Assembly: GCF_000971335.1 (NCBI RefSeq)
Contig: NZ_JZJL01000006.1
Span: forward strand, 62,001-126,000
Direction of reading: 5' to 3'
Length of the DNA stretch: 64,000 bases
Source of the DNA: Chromobacterium vaccinii
GTDB taxonomy: Bacteria; Pseudomonadota; Gammaproteobacteria; Burkholderiales; Chromobacteriaceae
Each line of letters opens with the position of its first letter. Position 1 is the first letter of the stretch. This document shows positions 36,416-44,774 of this stretch, in pieces. The notes beneath the pieces are model-generated. The model worked only from the letters and a program-made list of their open reading frames with translations. It had not been told where the DNA came from and ran no database searches. The position numbers were made by a program, and so were the translations under genes.

Positions 36416-37219
36416 ATGATCCATGAACAGGTGCAAGCGTTGCCTGGCAGGGCGGTGCTGGCGAACGCGCTGAGAGATGGCGAGTTTAGGATGTGCTACC
36501 AGCCGCAATTGTCTTGCAAGACTTTGCGGATAGCCGGCGCCGAGGCGCTGATGCGCTGGGACAGCGTGCAGGCGCGGCGGGCGGTCAGCCCCGCGCATTT
36601 CATTCCCTTGGCGGAGGAGAGCGGCTATATCGTCGAACTGGGCGACTGGAGCCTGGCATCTGTTTTCCGGCAGATAAAGTCCTGGCAGCGTGTCGCGCCG
36701 TTGCCGGCGGGTTTCCGGATGGCGGTCAATTTGTCGGGCCGGCAAATGACACCGCAACTGCCGCGCCGGGTGGCGAGCCTGATGGATGAGATGGAGGTGG
36801 ATCCGGCGTGGCTAGAGTTTGAGATCACCGAATCGTATCGTCCGAAGGACATGGCTTTGCTTGCCGACGTCGCCGCGCAGTTGCGCCGTATGGGCGCGCG
36901 CATCGCCATCGACGATTTCGGCACCGGGTTTTCGGTGATGGAATATTTGCGCTTGATACCCGCCACCAGCGTCAAGATCGATTGCAGCCTCACCCGGCAG
37001 ATAGTGGCTTGCGAGCGCGATCGCCTGATCATGCGCAATCTGCTTCAAATGATTGCCGATCTGGGCATGGAAAGCGTTTGCGAGGGCGTGGAAACCACGG
37101 AGCAACTGGCGGCTATCTGCGATATGGGCGCCGACTATTGGCAAGGCTTTCTGTTCTCCCCGGCGGTATCCAGCGCCGATTTCCTGTCGTTGCTGACCAA
37201 AAGCGCTGTGGAGCGCTAA
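36416..37219 (+). CDS. Standalone EAL-domain cyclic-di-GMP phosphodiesterase
   Basis: A 267-aa soluble protein that is almost only an EAL domain. All catalytic positions are present: EALMR (Glu43), VNLSGRQ, EFEITES, AIDDFGTGFS, SVKID, CEGVETTEQ and YWQGF. It should hydrolyse c-di-GMP to pGpG. It lies 67 nt after iacP on the same strand and may be read as the last gene of the translocon operon, which would link injectisome expression to low c-di-GMP. The ribosome site before ATG 36416 is weak (GAGCGAGATGACTAG). Confidence 0.9.
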   Translation: MIHEQVQALPGRAVLANALRDGEFRMCYQPQLSCKTLRIAGAEALMRWDSVQARRAVSPAHFIPLAEESGYIVELGDWSLASVFRQIKSWQRVAPLPAGFRMAVNLSGRQMTPQLPRRVASLMDEMEVDPAWLEFEITESYRPKDMALLADVAAQLRRMGARIAIDDFGTGFSVMEYLRLIPATSVKIDCSLTRQIVACERDRLIMRNLLQMIADLGMESVCEGVETTEQLAAICDMGADYWQGFLFSPAVSSADFLSLLTKSAVER

Positions 37220-37328
37220 GCCTGGATGGGGCTGTCAAGCGAGATGGGAACGGGGAGCGGTTCTGTCTATGGCTGAGGTATACTCCATCGATTCTGCGGC
37301 GCCAAGCCGCATAATCATTGGGGTGGAC

Positions 37329-38108
37329 ATGACTGAACAAAAATCGCTTCTTCCGGTTGAACGCGGCAACGAGCAGTTGGGCGGCGCCATCGCCTCCAGG
37401 TTGCCGGTGGTGCTGGCTTTCCCGGAGGATAGGCCGATTGTTGGGCGCGATCTGGATACTTTCAAAGAGTATTTTGGCGCGACCGTCGCCCAGGCGCTGG
37501 CGGCCCTGGGCATTCAGACTCATGGCCGGTGGTCGACCATCGTCAAGAAGAACGCGGATCTGCCGGTGGATGGCGCGATCGCCAATCTGGTGCGCTGGTA
37601 TGCGGCGCACCCGGAGCGCTTTCCATTCGGCCAGGTGGATATGCCGACCTTGCGCCTGCGCTTGTCGATAAACCAGGATTCCTTTGCCCAGTTGTTCGGT
37701 CGGCGGAAGGTGGCGGTGTCGCACTGGGAACGCAAGCAGGTAAAGCCGGAGCCGCAGGTGCAAATCATCGCGCGCGAGATCGACGATCTGTTGAAGTCGT
37801 ACGAGCATCAGGCGGAGCAGGAGCGGGATGGTTCGCCGCGGATGATCGTGCAGCACTTATTGCACAAGCTGGATGAGATCGAACAGGACAAGGGTTTGCG
37901 TTCCAAGGGGGAAATTCTGGCGGCGATCCGGGAAACGCTGCAAATGGAGGAGCAGAACATTCTGGTCAAGCAGGAGGCCACCACCCGCAGCCTGGACATG
38001 TTGCATGAATTCATGGATATCGCGGCGTTGAACTGCTCCTTGATCCCGGCGTCGCCGCCGCGGCGCAAGGCGAATCCGCAGAGTTTGGCGCCAAATGCGG
38101 AAGACTGA
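37329..38108 (+). CDS. Helix-turn-helix protein, unknown regulator (259 aa)
   Basis: ATG 37329 follows GGGGTGG; an upstream ATG (37269) has no ribosome site. The middle contains an XRE-like helix-turn-helix (about residues 105-150, LSINQDSFAQLFGRRKVAVS, HWERKQVKPEP). A related helical block precedes it (RDLDTFKEYFGATVAQALAA), possibly a second DNA-binding unit. The C-terminal part is a charged coiled coil. I do not recognise a named family. TATACT at 37279-37284 could be its -10 box. It converges on the MocR gene. Confidence 0.65.
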   Translation: MTEQKSLLPVERGNEQLGGAIASRLPVVLAFPEDRPIVGRDLDTFKEYFGATVAQALAALGIQTHGRWSTIVKKNADLPVDGAIANLVRWYAAHPERFPFGQVDMPTLRLRLSINQDSFAQLFGRRKVAVSHWERKQVKPEPQVQIIAREIDDLLKSYEHQAEQERDGSPRMIVQHLLHKLDEIEQDKGLRSKGEILAAIRETLQMEEQNILVKQEATTRSLDMLHEFMDIAALNCSLIPASPPRRKANPQSLAPNAED

Positions 38109-38135
38109 CTGCCTGTCTGCGGCTTGGAGCGGGGA

Positions 38136-39563
38136 TCAGCCCCTGTCCGCCAGCTCTCCCGCGAGTTCCCCAACCCGGACCAGCGCCCGCTGGTAGGCAT
38201 CGTTCCACGGATAGCAGCACGACAGCCGCAGGCAGTTGCGGTAACGCCCCTTGGCCGAGTACATCGCGCCGGGCACCACGGTGATGCGTTCGGCCAGCGC
38301 GGCGCGGAACAGCTCCATGGTGTCGGCGTGGCTGGGCAACTCCACCCACAGCAGGCAGCCGCCGGAGGGCAGGGTGGCGCGGGTGCCGTCCGGGAAGTGC
38401 TGAGCCACCGCGCCGCGCAGTTTTTCCATCTGGCTGATGAAGTGGCGGCGGATCAGCCGCAGGTGGTGGTCATAGCCGCCGCTTTCCAGGTATTCGGCCA
38501 ATGTCTCCTCCAGCAGCGCCGGCTGGCCCAGGCTGCTGGAGAATTTCAGCCGCCGCACCTCGCTGAGGAAGCGGCCTGGCGCGATCCAGCCGATGCGAAA
38601 GCCCGGCGCCAATGTCTTGCTGTAGCTGGAGCACAAGAGGACCCAACCGTCGCGGTCGTAAGCCTTGACCGCGTCCGGCGTCGCGGCGCCGTAGAACAGC
38701 TCGGCGTGCGGCGCGTCCTCGATCAGCGGCACCTGATAGTCGTTGACAAGCTGCGCCAGCCGCCGCTTGGCCTCGGGCGGCATGGTGCTGCCCAACGGAT
38801 TGTGCACGGTGGGCATCGCGACAATGGCGTTCAGCCGCTTTTCCGACAGCAACAGCTCCAGCGCGTCCAGCGCCAGGCCGCTGGTGGGATGGGTGGGGAT
38901 CTCGATCACCGCCAGCCCCAGGTCCTTCAGCATCGGCAGCAGCGCGAAATAGGTCGGCGACTCCACGCCCACCGTGTCGCCCGGCTTGCAGGCGGCGCGC
39001 AATGCCAGCTGCAGCGCCTCGGTGCAGCCGTTGCTGATCACCAGTTCGTCCGCCGCCAGCACGCAGCCCCAGCTGACCGCGCGCTGGGCGATCTGGCGCC
39101 GCAGCCGTTCCGAGCCGGGCGGAAAGGGGTAGTCGGTGGTCAGCTCCGGCTGCTGGCGCAGCAGCCGGCCCATGATGTGCTTGAAGCGGGTGGTGGGGTA
39201 GAAGTCGCTGCCGCGCGGACTGGCCAGCGACAGGTCGATGAAGTCGGCCTGGTTCTGCACCCCCATCACCGCTTCGATCTGGTCCACCACTTCTCCGGTG
39301 TGGTGGACGGCGCTTTGGCGGCGCATCCGGGGCAGCGGCAGGCTGGCGGCCGTTTTGACGTAGAAGCCGGATTGCGGCCGGGCCTCGATCAGGCCGCGGT
39401 CCTCCAGCATGCGGTAGGTCTGAAGGATGGTGGACGGGCTGACCTTGTGTATTGCGCAGGCCTTGCGCACCGAAGGCAGGCGCTCGCCCGGGCGCACGGT
39501 GCCGTTTTGGATCAGTTCTGTCCATTCGTTGACCAGTTGCTGGTACAGCGTCTCGCCGCTCAT
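38136..39563 (-). CDS. MocR-family transcriptional regulator (GntR HTH + aminotransferase fold)
   Basis: A 475-aa chimera. A GntR winged helix (about 1-75, LPSVRKACAIHKVSPSTILQ, YRMLEDRGLIEARP) is joined to a fold-type I aminotransferase domain with the PLP-lysine region SYSKTLAPGFRIGW. These proteins sense PLP or an amino-acid ligand and often control a divergently encoded enzyme or transporter. Here it is divergent from a LysE-type exporter. ATG 39563 is preceded by GAGGAG at 7 nt. The 504-codon open frame starts inside the operator region. Confidence 0.92.
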   Translation of the reverse strand: MSGETLYQQLVNEWTELIQNGTVRPGERLPSVRKACAIHKVSPSTILQTYRMLEDRGLIEARPQSGFYVKTAASLPLPRMRRQSAVHHTGEVVDQIEAVMGVQNQADFIDLSLASPRGSDFYPTTRFKHIMGRLLRQQPELTTDYPFPPGSERLRRQIAQRAVSWGCVLAADELVISNGCTEALQLALRAACKPGDTVGVESPTYFALLPMLKDLGLAVIEIPTHPTSGLALDALELLLSEKRLNAIVAMPTVHNPLGSTMPPEAKRRLAQLVNDYQVPLIEDAPHAELFYGAATPDAVKAYDRDGWVLLCSSYSKTLAPGFRIGWIAPGRFLSEVRRLKFSSSLGQPALLEETLAEYLESGGYDHHLRLIRRHFISQMEKLRGAVAQHFPDGTRATLPSGGCLLWVELPSHADTMELFRAALAERITVVPGAMYSAKGRYRNCLRLSCCYPWNDAYQRALVRVGELAGELADRG

Positions 39564-39587
39564 GCGGAGCTCCTCGGCAGGGTATGA

Positions 39588-39668
39588 GGTACAGATTGTT
39601 TTGGGCTTCGGTACAGTTTTGAATGAAACCGACCATAACAGTTTGGTCAATTCAAAACTGTTATGGTC
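39588..39668. promoter_or_regulatory. Candidate MocR operator region (direct and inverted repeats)
   Basis: Direct repeat GGTACAG at 39588-39594 and 39610-39616, 22 bp apart (two helical turns). A perfect 14-bp inverted repeat follows: GACCATAACAGTTT (39631-39644) and AAACTGTTATGGTC (39655-39668). Both lie between the divergent MocR and exporter genes. MocR proteins are known to use spaced direct repeats. Confidence 0.6.
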
Positions 39669-39787
39669 TCAATTCTATTTTTCTGAATCTGTAATTGTCC
39701 AGTCAAAACGCCTAACATGACGACCTTGAATCGGGGATCTGCCCCGGAGGATCCGGCGCGTTGCCGGCCGCGGTTTCGGGAGTCGTC

Positions 39788-40414
39788 ATGAATCTGCTTG
39801 CGCTTGTCACTTACCTGCTGGTGATGTCCATCACCCCAGGCCCCAACAATCTGGTGCTGGCCTCGTCCGGCGTGAATTTCGGCTTTTCCCGCACGCTGCC
39901 GTCCCTGCTTGGCATGGCGCTGGGCCTGTCGCTGCAAATCGGCCTGTTGTCGCTGTTCCTGGGCGCGCTGATGTCGCTGATGGCGTCCTTGCAGCTTTAC
40001 CTGGCCATCGCCGGCTGCGTTTATCTGTTGTGGCTGTCCTGGAACCTGGCCCGCGCCGGCAAGGCCAAGGCGGGCGACGCCGGCGCGCGGCCGATGGGCT
40101 TCTGGGGCGGACTGATGTTCAACTGGCTGAATCCCAAGGTGTGGCTGATGGGCTTCAACCTGGTGATGGTGTTCCTGCCGGCTCAGATGAATCCCTGGCA
40201 CGCGGCCGGCGTGTTCGCCCTGGTGTCCTTCGTCACCAGCCTGCCGTGCATCGCGGCGTGGGCCGGCTCCGGCGTCGCCATCCGCCGTTTTCTGGACTCG
40301 CCGCTGCGGCTGCGAGCCTTCAATTGCGGCATGGCGGCGATGCTGGCGTTGACCGCGGTGTGGCTGCTGGCGGAGATGCTGCCGGCCCATTCGCTGGCCG
40401 CCTTGATGGTTTGA
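39788..40414 (+). CDS. LysE/RhtB-family amino-acid exporter
   Basis: A 208-aa inner-membrane protein with about six helices. The family signature is at the N-terminus (SITPGPNNLVLASSGVNFGF), and GLMFNWLNPKVWLMGFNLVM matches the central helix with its NPK motif. The substrate is unknown; the divergent PLP-binding regulator suggests an amino acid or amine. GGGAG precedes ATG 39788. A strong terminator follows. Confidence 0.9.
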   Translation: MNLLALVTYLLVMSITPGPNNLVLASSGVNFGFSRTLPSLLGMALGLSLQIGLLSLFLGALMSLMASLQLYLAIAGCVYLLWLSWNLARAGKAKAGDAGARPMGFWGGLMFNWLNPKVWLMGFNLVMVFLPAQMNPWHAAGVFALVSFVTSLPCIAAWAGSGVAIRRFLDSPLRLRAFNCGMAAMLALTAVWLLAEMLPAHSLAALMV

Positions 40415-40429
40415 GCCCGATTTTTCCCG

Positions 40430-40453
40430 AGCCCGCGTTTGCGGGCTTTTTTG
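40430..40453 (+). terminator. Rho-independent terminator
   Basis: AGCCCGC (40430-40436), loop GTTT, GCGGGCT (40441-40447), then TTTTTG. It ends the exporter gene. A TTGCGG / TACAAT promoter for gltX (40439-40444 and 40463-40468, 18-bp spacer) overlaps its right arm. Confidence 0.9.
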
Positions 40454-40503
40454 TTGGCGGCGTACAATAACGCCTTTGTGTTTTTCTCAGAGTCCAACCC
40501 ATC

Positions 40504-41889
40504 ATGATCCGTACCCGTTTCGCCCCCAGCCCCACCGGTTACCTGCACATCGGCGGCGTGCGCACCGCGCTGTTCTCCTGGGCTTACGCCCGCAAAAACA
40601 ACGGCGTGTTCGTGCTGCGCATCGAAGACACCGATCTGGAGCGCTCCACGCCGGAATCGGTGAAGGCGATCCTGGACGGCATGCACTGGGTGGGCCTGGA
40701 CTATGACGAGGGTCCGTTCTACCAGACCCATCGTTTCGACCGCTACAAGGAAGTGATCCAGCAACTGCTGGCCAGCGGCCACGCCTACCACTGCTACTGC
40801 AGCAAGGAAGAGCTGGAAGCGATGCGCGCCGAGCAGGAAGCCCGCGGCGACAAGCCGCGCTACGACCGCCGCTGGCGTCCGGAAGCCGGCAAAACCCTGC
40901 CGGCCATCCCGGAAGGCGTGCAGCCGGTGGTGCGTTTCAAGACGCCGCTCGCCGGCGCGGTGGCCTGGGACGACGCGGTCAAGGGCCGCATCGAGATCTC
41001 CAACGAAGAGCTGGACGACCTGATCATCGCCCGCCCGGACGGCAGCCCCACCTATAACTTCTGCGTGGTGGTGGACGACTGGGACATGCGGATCACCCAT
41101 GTGATCCGCGGCGACGACCACGTCAACAACACCCCGCGCCAGATCAATATCCTGCAGGCGCTGAACGCGCCGCTGCCGGTGTACGGCCACCTGCCGATGA
41201 TCCTGAATGAAGACGGCCAGAAGATGTCCAAGCGCCGCGACGCGGTCAGCGTGGTGGACTACGCCGACAAGGGCATTCTGCCGGAAGCACTGCTGAACTA
41301 CCTGGCGCGCCTGGGCTGGGGCCACGGCGACGACGAATTCTTCAGCATGGAGCAGTTTGTCGAGTGGTTCAGCCTGGAGGCGGTGAGCCCGTCCGCCAGC
41401 CGCTTCAACCAGGAAAAATTCATGTGGCTGAACGCCCAGCACATCAAGACAGCCGACAATGGCCGGCTGGCCGAGCTGATCGCGCCGCGCCTGGCCGCCG
41501 CCAATGTCGACACCGCTAGCGGCCCGGCCATCGGCGACGTGCTGGCGCTGGTCAAGGAGCGTGTGCAGGATCTGAACGCGCTGGCGCTGGAAGTCGATTA
41601 CTTCTACAAGAAGCGCGAGCCAGCCGTCGCCGACGTGGAAAAGCATCTGGCCGGCGACGCCGTCGAGCGCATGGGCCGCTTCGCCGATCGTCTGGCCGCG
41701 CTGGAAGCCTGGACCGCCGAATCCATCCACGAGCTGTTCAAGCCGTTCTGCGCAGACGAAGGCATCAAGATGGGCCAGCTGGGCATGCCGCTGCGCGTGC
41801 TGGTGTGCGGCACCACCCAGACGCCGTCGGTGGACGCGGTGCTGGCCCTGATCGGCAAGGACGAGGTGCTGCGCCGCATCCGCGGCTGA
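40504..41889 (+). CDS. gltX: Glutamyl-tRNA synthetase
   Basis: A 461-aa class I aminoacyl-tRNA synthetase that charges tRNA-Glu. The HIGH motif is in SPTGYLHIGGVRTALFSWAY near residue 12, and KMSKRRDAVSV is the second catalytic loop. The CYCSKEE segment with its two cysteines is typical of the zinc-site region of GltX. The C-terminal third is the helical anticodon-binding domain. It is a monocistronic core gene flanked by terminators. Confidence 0.98.
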   Translation: MIRTRFAPSPTGYLHIGGVRTALFSWAYARKNNGVFVLRIEDTDLERSTPESVKAILDGMHWVGLDYDEGPFYQTHRFDRYKEVIQQLLASGHAYHCYCSKEELEAMRAEQEARGDKPRYDRRWRPEAGKTLPAIPEGVQPVVRFKTPLAGAVAWDDAVKGRIEISNEELDDLIIARPDGSPTYNFCVVVDDWDMRITHVIRGDDHVNNTPRQINILQALNAPLPVYGHLPMILNEDGQKMSKRRDAVSVVDYADKGILPEALLNYLARLGWGHGDDEFFSMEQFVEWFSLEAVSPSASRFNQEKFMWLNAQHIKTADNGRLAELIAPRLAAANVDTASGPAIGDVLALVKERVQDLNALALEVDYFYKKREPAVADVEKHLAGDAVERMGRFADRLAALEAWTAESIHELFKPFCADEGIKMGQLGMPLRVLVCGTTQTPSVDAVLALIGKDEVLRRIRG

Positions 41890-41915
41890 TTTTCCGGAAG
41901 ATCGGCATCAGCCTA

Positions 41916-41951
41916 CCCCCGCCGTCCTGATGGGCCGCGGGGGTTTTGTTT
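41916..41951 (+). terminator. Rho-independent terminator after gltX
   Basis: CCCCCGC (41916-41922) pairs with GCGGGGG (41937-41943) around a 14-nt loop, followed by TTTTGTTTG. It lies just before the convergent DyP gene stop. Confidence 0.75.
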
Positions 41952-41955
41952 GCCG

Positions 41956-43371
41956 TCAGCCGGAAGCCAGCGTGGCCAGGTAGCGCAGGCCGCTGATGCT
42001 GGGGAAGAAGCAATAGGCGCCGCCGCGGGTGTGGATCAGCCGGGGGAAGCCGGTGATGCGCTTGTTTCCGTGCCCCTTGGCGCCGGGCCGGGCGTCGGTG
42101 AAGGAGCTTTGGTCCACGTGATTGACGCCGAGGAAAACATCCTCCCCGCTGATGTTGAACACCGCGTTGCCTTGTTCCGACCCGCCGGGGCCGGTGGCCG
42201 ATTTGACGAATTGGGAGTCCAGTATCCACTGGCTGGTCAAGAATTCGAACTGGTTGCTCAGGCTGGCGTTGATGAAATAGCCGACCAGGCCGCGTTTCTG
42301 CTGGTCCGGCTTGGCCGGATCGTATTCCGGGCCATAGGGCATGGCGCGGCGCACGATGCGGTGCGAGGGGCTGCCGGCGCCCACCACGCCGCCGTCGCGC
42401 GGGTTGCTGCGGCGGATGTGCGAGCCTATCGGGCACTTCAAGCCCAGGGTGTCGTCCTGCTTCGCGTCATTGCTGACATAGTGGAACGCGTTGAGCTGAT
42501 CCGGCGGCAGCGTGGAGCCTTCATCGGTCGGCATCAGGGTCAGCGGGTTGCCGTTGCGCCAGCGGCCGCAGACCTTGGCTGCCAGCATTTCGGCGTCCAT
42601 GCCCAACTGGCCGGCATAGGTCTGCAGGAAGCTTTCAAAGCCGGGGACATCCTGTTCCAGGATGCGGAAGGCGGCGAAGCTGCTGTTGAGGGATAGCTCC
42701 TCCGGTTGCAGCGAGTAGTAGCCGTCGCTTTCATTGAGGTAGCCGAGCAGGAACTCGCCGGTGGCCACCGATGGCTGATCGTCAGGGATGCTGCGCTTGC
42801 GCGGAGGGGCGCCGTCGATGGTGGGCTGGGCGATGCTGTCGCGGTAGCCGAAGTGCACCCGGTTGTCCGGCAGGGCCACGGCATCCTGCGCGGACAGCTC
42901 GGTCACGCCGTATTCTGCGAAGGCGCGGCGCAACGCGGCCGACGCCGATTCCAGCGGCGCCTCGCCGCCGTCCACCCACAGGCTGAGCAGCGCGTGGACC
43001 TGGCAGCCATCGTTCAGGCCGCCTATCCAGTTTTGCGGCGCGCTGTCGTCGCAATCGCCGACCTCGGCGGCGACGTCCGGATTGGTGGCGCCCTTGTAGA
43101 AAGAGGCGTCGAAGGTCTGCAGCTGGGCGTCGCTGAGCCCCAATTGGGACAAGCCGACGCGGGTGAAGCTGATGTTCAGGAAGTGGATCGGCTTTTGCTG
43201 GCCGCGCTGGGCGGTGGTGATCGGCGGGAGTCCCAGTTGTCCGTCCACCAGCTTGAGGATCAGTTCGCCTGCGCCGGCCTTGTCATCGATGCGCAGGACG
43301 AAGTGGCGGGCGCGCTCCACCCGGTAGCCGCGCAGGATGGTGCCTTGTACGTCGTCGAATGGGATGTTCAT
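41956..43371 (-). CDS. DyP-type heme peroxidase
   Basis: A 471-aa peroxidase of the dye-decolorising superfamily, larger than bacterial A/B-type enzymes and closer to the long C/D-type. The proximal heme histidine is likely His318 in GSHIRRSNPRD, with RRAMPYGPEYDP and GLVGYFINASLSNQFEFLTS downstream. The distal motif, normally GxxDG, reads HFGYRDSIAQP: the catalytic Asp178 is kept but the next Gly is Ser. No signal peptide is seen. It is 63 nt after a small co-oriented gene. GGAG precedes ATG 43371. Confidence 0.9.
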   Translation of the reverse strand: MNIPFDDVQGTILRGYRVERARHFVLRIDDKAGAGELILKLVDGQLGLPPITTAQRGQQKPIHFLNISFTRVGLSQLGLSDAQLQTFDASFYKGATNPDVAAEVGDCDDSAPQNWIGGLNDGCQVHALLSLWVDGGEAPLESASAALRRAFAEYGVTELSAQDAVALPDNRVHFGYRDSIAQPTIDGAPPRKRSIPDDQPSVATGEFLLGYLNESDGYYSLQPEELSLNSSFAAFRILEQDVPGFESFLQTYAGQLGMDAEMLAAKVCGRWRNGNPLTLMPTDEGSTLPPDQLNAFHYVSNDAKQDDTLGLKCPIGSHIRRSNPRDGGVVGAGSPSHRIVRRAMPYGPEYDPAKPDQQKRGLVGYFINASLSNQFEFLTSQWILDSQFVKSATGPGGSEQGNAVFNISGEDVFLGVNHVDQSSFTDARPGAKGHGNKRITGFPRLIHTRGGAYCFFPSISGLRYLATLASG

Positions 43372-43434
43372 GGTCGCTCCGGGAGAAAGATGCGGCGCGC
43401 CGTTGGCTGCCGCATCGGAGACGGTGCGCAGCGT

Positions 43435-43887
43435 TTAGGGCAAGGAGGCCAGAATCGTCTGCACGGTGGCGTCGTAGGCTTGGTACAGGCCCTGGTTCAG
43501 ATCGTGCTGGGAGGCGTCGTTCTTGGCGATGAAGGCGGTGAAGGCGGAGGTGTTGTTGGCCACCGGGATCAGCTTCTCAGCCCCGTCCACGAAGCGCAGC
43601 AAGGCATCGAATATGGGGCCGACCTCTTTCACGAAGTCCTGGATGTATTTGTCGAAGCTGCCGTCGTATTCGGTGATGACGGCGAGGACATAGGCCTTGC
43701 TGGGACTGATGCCCGGCTGCAGATTGGTGACGGCGCGGTCCAGCAGCAGGGTGCGGGCGTAGTGCACGGTGCCGATTGCGGTGAGGGCCGCGTGCAGCTT
43801 GGGTTGATTTTCCTTGACGGTGGCGGCAAGGGCGATCAGGTCCGCGTGGGGCGCCACCGGCATCAGCAGGGTAAGGGGATTGGCCAT
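43435..43887 (-). CDS. Small protein upstream of the DyP peroxidase (150 aa)
   Basis: ATG 43887 has an excellent GGAGG site. The protein has a ferredoxin-like pattern: VHYARTLLLDRAV, a loop, then YVLAVITEYDGSFDKYIQDF, similar to dimeric alpha-beta-barrel half-domains, the same fold as DyP halves. The name is unknown. The tight operon with the peroxidase suggests an accessory subunit or a substrate or cargo partner. Confidence in function is low. Confidence 0.7.
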   Translation of the reverse strand: MANPLTLLMPVAPHADLIALAATVKENQPKLHAALTAIGTVHYARTLLLDRAVTNLQPGISPSKAYVLAVITEYDGSFDKYIQDFVKEVGPIFDALLRFVDGAEKLIPVANNTSAFTAFIAKNDASQHDLNQGLYQAYDATVQTILASLP

Positions 43888-44016
43888 GTTTTCCTCCGCG
43901 ACAGGTTTGTTGGAGGTTGAAACATAGGAAGCAGATAGTCTGTTTGATATGGTGTTGAATACGTAGCGCCCGCGTTGCGGGGCGCCGGCGGCCATTTGCC
44001 GCCGGATGCGCGGGGT

Positions 44017-44397
44017 TCAGCGCTTCAGCCACTGCCAGCTGGCGATGCCGGCCATGGTCATCAGCAGAGAGCCGCTGACATGCGTCGCGATGGCTGCAAG
44101 CGCCGGCTGCAACTGGCCCTGGCGCAGCAGATCCACCACTTCGGCGGAGAAGGTGGAAAAAGTGGTCAGGCCGCCGCAGAAGCCGGTGATGATCAGCAAG
44201 CGCCACAGCGGCGACAGCGCCGGCATGTCGGCGAACAGGGCCACGGCCACGCCGATGATGTAGCCGCCGATCAGGTTGGCGGCCAGCGTGCCAGGCGGCA
44301 GGGAGGGGAACAGGCTGTTCAGGCGCAGGCCGAGGAACCAGCGCAGCAGGGCGCCGGCGGCGGCGCCGATGGCGATGGCGAAAACGGATTTCCACAT
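44017..44397 (-). CDS. crcB: Fluoride channel CrcB/Fluc
   Basis: A 126-aa four-helix membrane protein. [16 protein letters not shown] is the family signature with the channel phenylalanines, and [15 protein letters not shown] carries the pore Asn. Dimers export fluoride. ATG 44397 is used; the longer frame reads through an upstream terminator. No fluoride-riboswitch consensus was recognised in the leader. Confidence 0.92.
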   Translation of the reverse strand: MWKSVFAIAIGAAAGALLRWFLGLRLNSLFPSLPPGTLAANLIGGYIIGVAVALFADMPALSPLWRLLIITGFCGGLTTFSTFSAEVVDLLRQGQLQPALAAIATHVSGSLLMTMAGIASWQWLKR

Positions 44398-44478
44398 GGC
44401 GGCAAGGGATGAAGGGCAATGATGGCCATTGTGCATCTGCGTGGCGGGTTCGACTAGCGCGGCTTGGCGCGCGAGGGC

Positions 44479-44504
44479 AAAAAAAAGAGCCCCAGGGGGG
44501 CTCT
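44479..44504 (-). terminator. Strong terminator 82 nt upstream of crcB
   Basis: On the minus strand AGAGCCCC (44504-44497), loop CCT, GGGGCTCT (44493-44486), followed by a run of T (44485-44479). It ends the candidate RNA that starts near 44599. Confidence 0.9.
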
Positions 44505-44599
44505 GAATTGCACCTTCGCTCAGGTGATCGAGGCTCGGTCGGAGACCTGGCATCGATCATGTCCCGCTCTCGATCCCGTTGGAGATCGTGAACCGGACA
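44479..44599 (-). ncRNA. Candidate structured leader RNA or small RNA upstream of crcB
   Basis: About 120 nt between a GATAAT -10 box (44611-44606, minus strand; weak -35) and a strong terminator, with no ORF of note. It can fold locally: CAGGT...ACCTG encloses GGTC-TCC-GACC, and CGATC...GATCG flanks the 5' part. Position before crcB suggests a terminator-controlled leader or a separate small RNA. I could not match it to a known riboswitch. The rest of the gap (44600-44774) shows no gene. Confidence 0.45.
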
Positions 44600-44774
44600 A
44601 GACGCATTATCCCGATGCGCCAGCCTTTTCCGTAGCATGATTGTTGATGGCTTGTGTGACGGGGTGTAATCAAAACGGCCTGTATTTAACACTTTCGCAA
44701 AAGAATCGGCAAATAGGCCTAGCATCCCGTTTTTGCCGTTATCATGAAGTCTTTCAAACAGTCGGGAGCTAGCC

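Noticed and set aside
38124-39587. 487-codon plus-strand open frame
   Set aside because: It is antisense to the MocR gene and has the His/Gln/Arg-rich composition typical of GC-rich shadow frames; the minus-strand protein has clear family motifs.
44479-44599. Glycine or fluoride riboswitch upstream of crcB
   Set aside because: GCGAAGGTGCAA resembles the conserved GAAGG-GCAA of glycine aptamers, but the partner GGAGAG and CUCUCAGG elements are not in place. The fluoride riboswitch consensus (GGnGAUGG...) is absent too.
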